Below, one piece after another: positions 46,743 to 55,478 of a stretch of 64,000 bases of DNA. Positions within the stretch are counted from its first letter, which is position 1, and every line of letters begins with the position of its first letter. The position numbers were made by a program, and so were the translations under genes. The notes below the pieces were generated by a model that was not told the origin of the DNA, made no database searches, and worked only from the letters and a program-made list of their open reading frames with translations. Source of the DNA: Clostridiales bacterium UBA3678 (lineage in GTDB: Bacteria; Bacillota; Clostridia; TANB77; CAG-508); the NCBI GenBank assembly GCA_002372935.1, contig DFJF01000005.1, positions 85,934 through 149,933 on the forward strand, written 5' to 3'.

Positions 46743-47519
46743 TTATATTTCATCAATTTTTTCTTTTATCATTTTCAAATTCCATCTGCTAATTCTTGTA
46801 ACTCTTGCAATCTGACTTAAACTAGTATATTGCATATTTTTAAAAATTTCAACTACTTTTTCTAATTCTTCATCATTAAATTTTGAGATTTCATTAATAT
46901 TATTAATCTTAAATTTTTTTACAATAAAATCTTTTAACCCTTCATCTGTAAAGTTTGTTTCCAATTCAAATTCAAGAAAATCAAATTGATTATCACTATT
47001 CTCTAGCAATGTAAATTTTTTTAAATCATCTATATTTTCATTGAAATAATGCAACAAGATATGCTTGTCAACAATTTTTTCTTTTCCTATATATTCATGA
47101 TAACTGCTCCAATGGTAATCTTTGGTTTGACAAATTCCAGCTTTTTCGGGATTTTGATGTACATATCTACAGACATCTAAAAAATATTTTTGATTTTCAA
47201 CACACTTACTTTTAAATCTATCTTGAAAAAAATGACCTGAACGATTATATTTTTTGTTAAAATATGAGGTATACCTAATATTTAAGCTCTGCATAAATCT
47301 TGATAAATCTGTATCTTCTATTTGCATCACCAAATGTACATGATTGCTCATCAAACAATATGCAAATATCTTACAAGAAAATAAATCTTTCAAATTTTCA
47401 ATTTTTTTTAAATAATTTGATTTGTCTTGGCTATCGTAAAAAATATCTTGTCCATCAATTCCTTTACACATTATATGATATATCTTACTTAAACTTAGTT
47501 TTCTAGCACTTCTTGGCAA
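46743..47519 (-). CDS. REP-associated tyrosine transposase (RAYT, Y1/HUH family)
   Basis: 258 residues. The start PRSARKLSLSKIYHIMCKG, the HUH pair in MSNHVHLVMQ, FNKKYNRSGHFFQDRFKSK and VCRYVHQNPEKAGI are the TnpA-REP signature. A C-terminal helix-turn-helix (SLSQIARVTRISRWNL) follows. Such enzymes cut and join single-stranded DNA at REP hairpins. The gene lies between two arrays of the 21-bp repeat in opposite orientation, so it probably recognises that repeat. Start is TTG at 47519 with AAAGGATG upstream. Confidence 0.93.
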   Translation of the reverse strand: MPRSARKLSLSKIYHIMCKGIDGQDIFYDSQDKSNYLKKIENLKDLFSCKIFAYCLMSNHVHLVMQIEDTDLSRFMQSLNIRYTSYFNKKYNRSGHFFQDRFKSKCVENQKYFLDVCRYVHQNPEKAGICQTKDYHWSSYHEYIGKEKIVDKHILLHYFNENIDDLKKFTLLENSDNQFDFLEFELETNFTDEGLKDFIVKKFKINNINEISKFNDEELEKVVEIFKNMQYTSLSQIARVTRISRWNLKMIKEKIDEI

Positions 47520-47753
47520 ATAATCACATCCTTTATAAAAGAAATTTTATTCTAATTTTTTGAAATTAAAATTATTTGATTTAAATAATAATTCAGACAA
47601 AAACATTGAATAATCAAATTAAAAAACAATTTTAAATAACAATTTTAATAATTGATTCAAATAATTAAATTTATGTTAATAATTCTAGCACATTAATTTT
47701 AATTTGTCTATACTTTTTCCAAAAAATGGTATTATTTCTCTGCCTATTCTTTT

Positions 47754-47874
47754 AAAGATCTGTCCCTCTTTCAAAAAGAACCGTCCCCTTTCAAAAAAGA
47801 ACCGTCCCCTTTCAAAAAAGAACCGTCCCCTTTCAAAAAAGAACCGTCCCCCTTTGAAAGAGGGACAGATCTTT
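47754..47874. repeat. GGGGACGGTTCT array with 22-bp inverted ends, right of the RAYT gene
   Basis: Cores at 47762, 47783, 47804, 47825 and 47846 step by 21 bp in inverse orientation. The ends 47754-47775 and 47853-47874 are perfect inverse complements over 22 bases and begin with AAAGATCTGTCCC. The element reaches into the ftsZ stop codon. Confidence 0.93.
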
Positions 47875-49000
47875 ATAATCCTTTATTTTTATTTTTTCTT
47901 AAAAATGATGGGATATCTAAGTCATTTGAAGAACTGCTAAAGTCTTGGCTTGATGGTGGATTTATTTTTTTATCCCAGCTCTTCGAAACCATGTTGTCTA
48001 ATCTTTTATTCACATTATTGTTTTCATTTTGATCTTCAAATCCAGTTGCTATTACTGTTATTTGTATTTCATCTTTCATATTTTCATCTATAACTGTACC
48101 AAAGATTATGTTAGCTTCTGGATCTACATTGCGTTGAACTAATTCTGCAGCTGTATTTACTTCTTGTAATCCTAAGTCTTCTCCTCCTGTAACATTTATG
48201 ATTACTCCTCTTGCTCCTTCTATTGTTGTCTCTAGTAATGGACTTTGGATTGCTTGTTTTGCAGCATCTTCTGCTTTGTTTTCTCCTGATGCTCTACCTA
48301 TTCCCATATGTGCCATTCCTGTATTTAGCATTATCGTTTTTACATCTGCAAAATCTAGATTTATTGCTCCTGTTACTGTAATTAAGTCTGATATACCTTG
48401 TACACCTTGTCTTAAAACATCATCTGCCATCATAAAGGCTTCTGACATTGATGTTTTTCTGTCTATTATTTGTAAAAGTTTATCATTTGGTATAACAATT
48501 AATGTGTCTACCTTTCCTTTTAAACTTTCTATTCCGCGCTCTGCTTGTGCTAAACGTTTTTTTCCTTCAAATGTAAATGGTTTTGTAACAACACCTATTG
48601 TTAATATTCCCATTTCTTTTGCAAGTCCTGCAACTGTTGGTGCTGCGCCAGTTCCTGTTCCACCGCCCATTCCTGCTGTAACAAATACCATATCTGCACC
48701 ACGTAAAACTTCTGTAATTTCTGTTTTGCTCTCTTCTGCTGATTGAGCTCCAATATCAGGATCTGCTCCTGCTCCTAGCCCTCTTGTTATTTTTTCACCT
48801 ATTTGAATTTTTGTATTTGCTTTTGATTTTTGTAAAGCTTGTCTATCTGTATTAACTGCAATAAAATCTACATTTTTTATTCCCCAGTCAAGCATTCTGT
48901 TTACAGCATTGTTTCCTGCTCCGCCAACACCTATTACCTTTATTGTTGCTGTTCCATCTTTCATTGTTATATTGTTTTCATCATCAAAATCCATCATCAC
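47873..49000 (-). CDS. ftsZ: Cell division protein FtsZ
   Basis: Tubulin-like GTPase that forms the division ring. VIGVGGAGNNAVNRM, the GTP signature GGGTGTGAAP and NLDFADV are present, and the C-terminal peptide DIPSFLRK that binds FtsA is intact. 375 residues. The start is a GTG at 49000 or the ATG one codon on, both behind GGGAGG. The stop codon overlaps the tip of a repeat element. Confidence 0.97.
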   Translation of the reverse strand: MMMDFDDENNITMKDGTATIKVIGVGGAGNNAVNRMLDWGIKNVDFIAVNTDRQALQKSKANTKIQIGEKITRGLGAGADPDIGAQSAEESKTEITEVLRGADMVFVTAGMGGGTGTGAAPTVAGLAKEMGILTIGVVTKPFTFEGKKRLAQAERGIESLKGKVDTLIVIPNDKLLQIIDRKTSMSEAFMMADDVLRQGVQGISDLITVTGAINLDFADVKTIMLNTGMAHMGIGRASGENKAEDAAKQAIQSPLLETTIEGARGVIINVTGGEDLGLQEVNTAAELVQRNVDPEANIIFGTVIDENMKDEIQITVIATGFEDQNENNNVNKRLDNMVSKSWDKKINPPSSQDFSSSSNDLDIPSFLRKNKNKGL

Positions 49001-49027
49001 TGATAATTCCTCCCTTAAATTTATTAA

Positions 49028-50257
49028 TTAACTATAAAAAAATTCTTTTATTCTAGCAATAGTTGTTTTGATAAAGCTCTCTTTTGAATTTGTATCTATT
49101 CTGCTCGATACACTCTTTGCAAATGGCCTTGATGCAATATATCTTACTAATGCATACGCTGTCCTAAATTCTGGCTTCACAGTACTTATTGCTCTTCCAG
49201 TTGAAATTTTTACTGGTATATTTAATGCTATTTTTCCAGCCACATCACTTTTACTTATATTAGTAATTCCTTGACCGGTTAATACTACATTATTGATTCT
49301 TGATTTTATGCCTTGATTTGTTATAATCTTATTTACTAAAGAAAATATTTCTTCTATCCTTGCTTCCATAATTTCTATTAGCTCTGAACTCTTTATTACT
49401 TTGTTTCTTGTTTCATCTTTACATGTATTTAGCATTATTTCATTATCATTGTCAATAAATGATCTTAATGCTAAACCATATTGTCTTTTTAATTTATCTG
49501 CTTCTTCTTCTGATATTGCTAAAACTACAGCTATATCATGTGTAATATTGTTTCCACCAAGGGGAATGGTGTTAGTGTATATAAATTTGTTTTCTTCAAA
49601 TACACCAATATCTGTATTTTCTGCTCCAACATCTAACAACATTATATTATCATGTAATTCATTGTTATCTAAAACTAAATTTCTCTCTGCTAGTGTAGTT
49701 GGAACTATTCCATCAATTTCCAGGCCAGCTTTTTTGAATATTCCTGACAATTTTCTTACATAGTCTTTATTTGCTAATATAACTTGTGCACTTATCGTAA
49801 AGCTTGAACATAAAGTTCCAATTGGATCTGATTCAATTTTCCCGTTATCCAAAATAACTTCATTTATTGCTAAATCCGCTAATATTTGACCTTCTGGAAT
49901 TTCTATGTCTTTTACTTGCATAATAGCATTTTGTAAATCTTTTTGTGTGATTCCTGAAAATTTGTCTTTGACTTCTTTTGTCACATTATTTTCTACTATT
50001 GTTGCATATTTACCTGGAATAGTTACATATGCTGAATTAATCTTTAAATCTGTTTCTTCTTCTGCTTCTTTTATAGTTTTCGAGATGCTCAAACTGATAT
50101 CATCTTCATTGACTATTTTTCCTTTTTTAAGACCATTACATTTATAAGAGGTACTACATATAATTTCTACTTGCCCAAAGTTATTTACTTCCCCTAAAAT
50201 TGTACAAACCTTGGTTGTTCCTATGTCAATACCTACTATGATATCACCTATTGCCAA
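49028..50257 (-). CDS. ftsA: Cell division protein FtsA
   Basis: Actin-like ATPase that ties FtsZ to the membrane. The phosphate-1 loop VGIDIGTTKV, the 1C domain, LLDVGAENTDIGVF and VLTGQGITNI are seen; the C-terminus ends IKEFFYS, a likely amphipathic membrane helix. 409 residues from a TTG at 50257 with GGAGG upstream. It has its own promoter with WalR-like boxes and is followed 27 bp later by ftsZ. Confidence 0.95.
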   Translation of the reverse strand: MAIGDIIVGIDIGTTKVCTILGEVNNFGQVEIICSTSYKCNGLKKGKIVNEDDISLSISKTIKEAEEETDLKINSAYVTIPGKYATIVENNVTKEVKDKFSGITQKDLQNAIMQVKDIEIPEGQILADLAINEVILDNGKIESDPIGTLCSSFTISAQVILANKDYVRKLSGIFKKAGLEIDGIVPTTLAERNLVLDNNELHDNIMLLDVGAENTDIGVFEENKFIYTNTIPLGGNNITHDIAVVLAISEEEADKLKRQYGLALRSFIDNDNEIMLNTCKDETRNKVIKSSELIEIMEARIEEIFSLVNKIITNQGIKSRINNVVLTGQGITNISKSDVAGKIALNIPVKISTGRAISTVKPEFRTAYALVRYIASRPFAKSVSSRIDTNSKESFIKTTIARIKEFFYS

Positions 50258-50298
50258 GATAATTCCTCCATCTTTTTTTTGATTTTTGTTACTATTAT

Positions 50299-50373
50299 TT
50301 TATATTACAATTTTAGACAATTGTCAATAGAATTTGTAACATTTTCGAAATATTTTTGTAACAAATTTGTAAT
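50299..50373 (-). promoter_or_regulatory. ftsA promoter with WalR-like half-sites
   Basis: Minus strand TTGACA (50322-50327), 17 bp, TATAAA (50299-50304). Upstream, on the plus strand, TGTAAC (50335), TGTAAC (50357) and TGTAAT (50368) lie on an 11-bp grid with a decayed site at 50346. The boxes point opposite to those at the other promoters here. ftsAZ is a reported WalR/YycF target in Bacillus subtilis. Confidence 0.68.
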
Positions 50374-50392
50374 AAGTTTTTGGTTATTTTTT

Positions 50393-50423
50393 CAACTCCG
50401 CTCTATCACTTTTTTGCGGAGTT
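50393..50423 (-). terminator. Terminator between sbp and ftsA
   Basis: AACTCCGC and GCGGAGTT pair around about 13 bases; on the minus strand GAAAAAATAA follows. With the ftsA promoter it separates the sbp end of the operon from ftsAZ. Confidence 0.65.
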
Positions 50424-50501
50424 TACTTTACATAATTTATATTTGTGGTTTTTATGCATATTTTTTCTGATATATATTTTTTACATCAGAATTTATTTTG
50501 T

Positions 50502-50882
50502 TCAATCCTTTTCTTCTTTAGCTTTTTTTCTTTCTTCTATCTTTTTAGACCATTTATCTATATAATATTTTCTAATTATAGTCAAATTAATAAACATTCT
50601 TCCAACAAAAACAACTATTGCAGCTAAATAGATATCTACATTTAATTTTGTTCCTAGATATGTTAAAAGCATTGATAGTATTGCATTACAGAAAAATCCA
50701 GAAATAAATACTTTAATATCAAATTCTCCTTTTAAAACTCCTGCTATTCCTCCAAAAACAGAATCAAGTGCTGCAATTATTCCTATTGCTAAATATGTTG
50801 AATATGTATATGAAATAATAGGTAAATTAATTCCTATTATAGCTCCTAAAACACATCCTATCATTATGGCTATAAAAATCAT
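50502..50882 (-). CDS. Small basic membrane protein (DUF1290/Sbp family)
   Basis: About 126 residues with four hydrophobic segments (IGCVLGAIIGINLP, AIGIIAALDSVFGGIAG, GFFCNAILSMLLTYLG, IYLAAIVVFVGRMFINL) and a charged end. This matches Sbp/YlxX, always found beside DUF881 proteins and ftsA; function unknown. The ATG at 50882 has AAAGGA upstream. Confidence 0.9.
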   Translation of the reverse strand: MIFIAIMIGCVLGAIIGINLPIISYTYSTYLAIGIIAALDSVFGGIAGVLKGEFDIKVFISGFFCNAILSMLLTYLGTKLNVDIYLAAIVVFVGRMFINLTIIRKYYIDKWSKKIEERKKAKEEKD

Positions 50883-50944
50883 TTTTATCAATCCTTTCTT
50901 AATTAATTTTCATTTTATTTGTTATAATTGTGGCATCAAGTTAT

Positions 50945-51670
50945 TTATTTATTTGAAGTATCATTCATATATTCTGTTTTCATTGAGCTTGAATATTTCC
51001 CTATTTCTACCTTTTTCTTTTCTTCAAAATTAATTTCCTGTCCCCATCCTTGGATACTGTCAACATAGCCAGCACCGATTAAAGAACTTCTTAATTTATC
51101 AGAATCTCCAATAACTTTTATAGTATATGGTGATGATACTCCTTCTCCATTAACTTTTACATAATTTTTTGTAATATTTACAAAATCTGTAGAATTTACT
51201 ATCCTTTGATCATTTATTGAAATTGCCTCTGCTCCAGCATCTTTTAAATAGTTTACAATTATCATTAATTCACTATATGTAACAATTTGTTTTGCATCAC
51301 CATCATCACTATTTAAGTCTTCTGGATCTTTTAATGTAATTATAACTCCTGGACCTTCAACATCTGTTAAGCCAAGCAATAATTTTAAATTTGCTAATTC
51401 TTCTTCAAGGTTCTTTTTTGTTTCTGTGTTTGAACTTGATTCTTCATTATAACTTTTTAATGTTTCTGTAACTACTCTATATTGTTCTTGAACATCTTCA
51501 TATTTTGATTTCCAATTTGCAAGTTCTGTTTTCAAATCTTCCTCTCTCATTGTATCAACTGATGTAATATTACTTTGATATACAATCTTAAATTGCATAA
51601 ATATTGTAATAACCAAAATTAAACACATTACACCAATTGTAATTGCAATTGTTATTTTACCTTTTTTCAA
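50945..51670 (-). CDS. DUF881 family protein (YlxW-like)
   Basis: 241 residues. One span near the start (ITIAITIGVMCLILVITIFMQF), a coiled-coil stretch (residues 40-95), then LLGLTDVEGPGVIITLKD, YLKDAGAEAISINDQRIV and the end block. The DUF881 family sits next to division genes in Gram-positives; function unknown. It is a tandem paralogue of the next gene. Start TTG at 51670. Confidence 0.9.
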   Translation of the reverse strand: MKKGKITIAITIGVMCLILVITIFMQFKIVYQSNITSVDTMREEDLKTELANWKSKYEDVQEQYRVVTETLKSYNEESSSNTETKKNLEEELANLKLLLGLTDVEGPGVIITLKDPEDLNSDDGDAKQIVTYSELMIIVNYLKDAGAEAISINDQRIVNSTDFVNITKNYVKVNGEGVSSPYTIKVIGDSDKLRSSLIGAGYVDSIQGWGQEINFEEKKKVEIGKYSSSMKTEYMNDTSNK

Positions 51671-51741
51671 TACACTCCGCTCCTTTTCTCTATTTAGAGC
51701 CTATTTCATTTTTCGCTCTGTTCTATTTATTAATAACTCTT

Positions 51742-52461
51742 CTATTCTTTTGTTTTTGCATATTTAAAGTTTGTGATTCCTGTGTATTTAGAAATAGTTA
51801 TTTTATCTGCTCTAGTAAAAGTCGTTTTTATATAACTTTCTTCTAATCTTTCTAAATATCCACCAGGTCTTTTAAGAGTTGCAAGCCTTGTAGAAAGGCC
51901 TATTGCATTTATCGTAAATGTTGAACTTATCTTTTGACCATTTACAGATATAACATTTCCCTCGCAAGTAATTGCACTAGTATTGACAATTCTTTGTCCA
52001 TTTATTTCTATTGCCTCTGCTCCAGCATTTTTTAATTCATTTACAACCGCTAAAAGATCTTTGTCATGTACTAATAAATCTGATTGATCTATTGCAGAAT
52101 TAACTGAACTAATTATATTTGCATCTGCTATTGTTATTGTTGCCCCTTGTCCTTCTACTTCTGTTGCACCCAACAACATATTATATTTTTTTATCTCTTC
52201 TTCTAATGCTTTTAACTCATCATCATTATTTGTGACATTATTTCTGGTAGTTTCCAATTCTTTTTGTGCTGTTTCCAAAAGTACATAAGTATTATCATAT
52301 TTTTCTTTCATTTTTAATACTTGATCTTTTAACTCATTAAGCTCTTGATTTGAACTTACTGTACTACCATTATTATTTACGGTTTTTAATTGGACACAAA
52401 TTCCAATTGTAAGTATAAAGCACATTACACCTAAAATAATAGCTTGCTTCCATTTTCTCAT
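51742..52461 (-). CDS. DUF881 family protein (YlxX-like paralogue)
   Basis: 239 residues with the same plan as its downstream neighbour: N-terminal span (AIILGVMCFILTIGICVQL), coiled coil (EEIKKYN region), LLGATEVEGQGATITIAD, ELKNAGAEAIEINGQRIV and GLSTRLATLKRPGGYLERL. It lies directly after ftsQ. The two copies probably form one complex; that is inferred from tandem conservation. Confidence 0.9.
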   Translation of the reverse strand: MRKWKQAIILGVMCFILTIGICVQLKTVNNNGSTVSSNQELNELKDQVLKMKEKYDNTYVLLETAQKELETTRNNVTNNDDELKALEEEIKKYNMLLGATEVEGQGATITIADANIISSVNSAIDQSDLLVHDKDLLAVVNELKNAGAEAIEINGQRIVNTSAITCEGNVISVNGQKISSTFTINAIGLSTRLATLKRPGGYLERLEESYIKTTFTRADKITISKYTGITNFKYAKTKE

Positions 52462-52541
52462 ATTTTTATATCATCCTTTCGTATTGTCTTGATTTTTTCT
52501 TTGTTTTTATTCTTCTTGCTTTCTTTTTCTTTAAATTCTTC

Positions 52542-53693
52542 TTAATTGTTTTTAGTAGATTTTTTATCTTTTTTACTTTTTGTTTCTTTAATCTCTTCTC
52601 TAAAAAATGGTTTAAATCCATTATTTAAATCACCATTTAAGAATACTTCACCGATATTCCCTTTTTCCTGTTTCAAAATTACCTTTAAATACGCCATTTT
52701 ATTTACTATATCACTTGAATCTCCTAAATACACTTTTTTATTTTCACTTTTTAATTCTAAAATATATTCATCATTTTCTATTATAATCTTAGTAATTAAA
52801 TCTGAAACTTCTTCTTTTTTTGCAGTATTCATTATTCTTAGCATTGCATTTAAGTATGGTATGTCATTATCTGATATTCTTGTTGAATTTAATAATGTAT
52901 CCTGATCTGTAGAAAAACCTTCTATAACAGGAACATTTGCACTTTTAGAATTTTTTTCTAATATATAGCCATGCGAATTTATATAAACATAGCTATTAAT
53001 AACTTTTATTTGATATGCAACTTTCCTTTCTTCAACAGATATTTCTAGAGTACCTGGCAAATTTCTTGATATATTAACAGATTCTATATATGGATTTTCT
53101 TTTATATTATTTGTAATATTTTTACATGAAATTCTAAAAATATTTTCACCAGTTACTACTCCTGATAGACTTATTATTGTATCACTACTTATTTTATTAT
53201 TTCCTTCTACCTTTATTGTTTGAATATTAAATATCGGAGAAATTAAAGCAAATATGATAATTGCAAAAATAATTAAAATTAATAGTACAATTCTTTTATT
53301 TCTTTTGTTTTTAACTTTTTTATTTTTCTTCTTATTGATAGTTTTCTTGCTTGTATTATTCTTATTTTGTTTATGTTTTGTCGATTTATTTTTTATTTTT
53401 TTACAATTCTTTTGATTTTCTTTTATGTAATTGTTTTTGTTAATATTATTATTTATTTTAGTGGATCTTTTTGTTTTATAAGAATCTTTTTCTTCAAAAT
53501 ATGGATTTTTAAATTCTATAAATAAATCTTCTTCTTCATCATTTTGCTCTATTTTTTTACTTATTGTTTCATTTTTTCCCTTATTTCTAGAAGTTTGCCC
53601 ATTTATTCTTTTTGCAAAGAAAACTTGTTTTCCGTTAATTCCTATTTCACTTGCATCATCTTCTTCAAATTGAAGTATGTCTTTTTTATCCAC
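52542..53693 (-). CDS. Cell division protein FtsQ/DivIB
   Basis: 383 residues: a very basic, Asn/Lys-rich cytosolic region of about 130 residues, one span (VLLILIIFAIIIFALISPIF), then a POTRA domain (IQTIKVEGNNKISSDTIISL) and the FtsQ/DivIB beta domain (RNLPGTLEISVEERKVAYQI). It acts with FtsB/DivIC and FtsL outside the membrane. The start is GTG at 53693 with AAGGTGG upstream. Confidence 0.92.
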   Translation of the reverse strand: MDKKDILQFEEDDASEIGINGKQVFFAKRINGQTSRNKGKNETISKKIEQNDEEEDLFIEFKNPYFEEKDSYKTKRSTKINNNINKNNYIKENQKNCKKIKNKSTKHKQNKNNTSKKTINKKKNKKVKNKRNKRIVLLILIIFAIIIFALISPIFNIQTIKVEGNNKISSDTIISLSGVVTGENIFRISCKNITNNIKENPYIESVNISRNLPGTLEISVEERKVAYQIKVINSYVYINSHGYILEKNSKSANVPVIEGFSTDQDTLLNSTRISDNDIPYLNAMLRIMNTAKKEEVSDLITKIIIENDEYILELKSENKKVYLGDSSDIVNKMAYLKVILKQEKGNIGEVFLNGDLNNGFKPFFREEIKETKSKKDKKSTKNN

Positions 53694-53825
53694 TAAATCA
53701 CCACCTTTTTCTGATGCTTTTGCATATCTTATATTTTACTATTTTTTTTCAAAAATAGCAATATTATATTAAAAAATTTGTTACAATTGTTGTATTTTTT
53801 AAGTTTGTTTTGAATAAAATTTAAC

Positions 53826-53861
53826 AAAAAAACTTAATTATTAAAAAATAATTAAGTTTTT
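53826..53861. terminator. Terminator after mgtE
   Basis: AAAAACTTAATTATT and AATAATTAAGTTTTT are perfect 15-bp arms with a five-base loop, ending four bases before the mgtE stop codon. Works in either direction. Confidence 0.85.
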
Positions 53862-53865
53862 AAAA

Positions 53866-55173
53866 TCACACCAAAAATGGTAAAAATATTTTTGCAAAAC
53901 TCAAAAATATGAAGAAGCCTAACACATCTGTAGCAGTTGTTAAAAAAATTGAAGATGATAATGCTGGATCAATATGTAGCTTATTTAAAATTAAAGGTAT
54001 TAACAATCCCGAAAATCCTGCAACAACTAAATTTCCAATCATTGCAAGTAATATTATTAATCCTAGATACATATTTCCATATATTAAATAAACGACAATT
54101 GCTGTTATTATCCCAATTCCAGCTCCATCTATTATTCCCAATAAAATCTCTTTTCCAATTAAGTGCCAAGCATCTTTTAATTCTACTTTTCCCATTGCAA
54201 TATTTCTTATTATAATTGCAACTGTCTGTGTTCCTGCATTTCCTCCCATTCCAGTTACAATCGACATTATTGAAGATAATGCTACAACTTGAGATATTAC
54301 ATCTTCAAATGATTTTATTGTTAAAGATGCTAAAAATGCTGTAATAAGATTTACGAAAAGCCATGGAAGCCTTAGTTTTACTGACTCTAACAAACTGGTG
54401 TTTAAATTTTCTTCTTTTGCAACACCACCCATTTTTAAGACATCTTCTGTTTGCTCTTCTTCCATAACATCAAGAATATCATCAATTGTAATAATACCTA
54501 ATAAGCCTTTATTCTTATTTAAAACTGGAATAACAGTTAAATCATATTTTGAAGCCATTAAAGCAACTTCCTCTTGATCGACTTCTGGCTCAACATATTT
54601 AAAATTCTTATCAGCAATATTGTTTAAAACTTCATTTTCATCACTGCTAAGCATTGTTCTAATATCTATTGTTCCAATTAATTTTTTTGTTATATCTGTA
54701 ACAAAAAATGTATCAATAAATTCTGTTCTTGGCGAAATTATTTTCAATTTTTCAAAAGCCTCTTTTATAGTCAGTTTTCCACTTAGAGCTATATACTCAG
54801 TTGTCATAATTCCTCCAGCACAATCATCTCTATATCCTAATAGTTGTTTAATAATTGCTCTGTCTCCGAATTTCATTAAATTCATCAATTCTTTAGTTCT
54901 TCCAACTTTTAGAATTCCAAGTATATCAACAATATCATCTTTTTGCATATGTTTGAATATACTCAATGCTTTTGAATCTGTTAAATAATCCATTATTCTT
55001 ATTTGAGAATCTTCATCAGCTTGTTCTAATATCATAGCTAATTTTTCATTGTTTAAATTTTTGCATAATTTTTGTATTTGATTATCTTCATAATCACCTA
55101 AAGATTTAGCAATATCAATTAATTTGCTTTCATCTGTTAACTCTTCAACTTTAATTATTTTTTCTGAATCCAT
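53866..55173 (-). CDS. mgtE: Magnesium transporter MgtE
   Basis: Mg2+ channel with a cytosolic gate. The superhelical N domain (IMDYLTDSKALSIFKHMQKDD), two CBS domains (DCAGGIMTTEY; VIPVLNKNKGLLGIITIDDILDVMEEE) and five spans with the pore motif GMGGNAGTQT are in order. About 436 residues. The ATG at 55173 has GGGGGA upstream; a start five codons earlier overlaps it. The long structured leader suggests riboswitch-like control. Confidence 0.95.
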   Translation of the reverse strand: MDSEKIIKVEELTDESKLIDIAKSLGDYEDNQIQKLCKNLNNEKLAMILEQADEDSQIRIMDYLTDSKALSIFKHMQKDDIVDILGILKVGRTKELMNLMKFGDRAIIKQLLGYRDDCAGGIMTTEYIALSGKLTIKEAFEKLKIISPRTEFIDTFFVTDITKKLIGTIDIRTMLSSDENEVLNNIADKNFKYVEPEVDQEEVALMASKYDLTVIPVLNKNKGLLGIITIDDILDVMEEEQTEDVLKMGGVAKEENLNTSLLESVKLRLPWLFVNLITAFLASLTIKSFEDVISQVVALSSIMSIVTGMGGNAGTQTVAIIIRNIAMGKVELKDAWHLIGKEILLGIIDGAGIGIITAIVVYLIYGNMYLGLIILLAMIGNLVVAGFSGLLIPLILNKLHIDPALSSSIFLTTATDVLGFFIFLSFAKIFLPFLV

Positions 55174-55199
55174 CTTATTTTCCCCCATTTTTTATTATC

Positions 55200-55425
55200 A
55201 ATTTTTTATAATAGTAAATTCAACATAAATTTACTATTATATAACAAAAAATCAGTTAATAATTTATTAACAGATTTGAGAGAAAATATATAAAATTATT
55301 TTAACGGCAAAAAGATGAGCAATAGCCCACTTTTTTGAATTGTATTTTATATATTTTCACCCCGTTCGCGAGACTATCATCCATCTTTTTCACCTACCTT
55401 TTCTTTATTTTTTTACTTTTACATA
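55200..55425 (-). promoter_or_regulatory. Structured leader of mgtE, candidate metal riboswitch
   Basis: On the minus strand a long helix joins CATCTTTTT (55382-55390) with AAAAAGATG (55309-55317) and extends inward. A 15-base segment of its loop (55344-55358) is perfectly complementary to 55282-55296, just outside the helix, which would give a pseudoknot or an alternative fold. A terminator hairpin follows (55247-55277, with a T-run), then another hairpin at 55211-55237. The layout is that of transcription attenuation. It does not match the M-box sequence I know. Confidence 0.6.
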
Positions 55426-55428
55426 AGT

Positions 55429-55457
55429 ATTATAACATAAATTATAAATTTCGACAA
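55429..55457 (-). promoter_or_regulatory. mgtE promoter
   Basis: Minus strand TTGTCG (55452-55457), 17 bp, TATAAT (55429-55434). This would give a leader of about 245 bases before the mgtE start. Confidence 0.65.
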
Positions 55458-55478
55458 TGGTTTTAAGATATTTTTTCT

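Noticed and set aside
46505..47874. CRISPR array
   Set aside because: The units are 21 bp and nearly contiguous, with no unique spacers of 30-40 bp and no cas genes nearby.
55200..55425. M-box (ykoK) riboswitch for mgtE
   Set aside because: The conserved opening and internal blocks of the M-box are absent; only a few bases near TAGGTGA agree.
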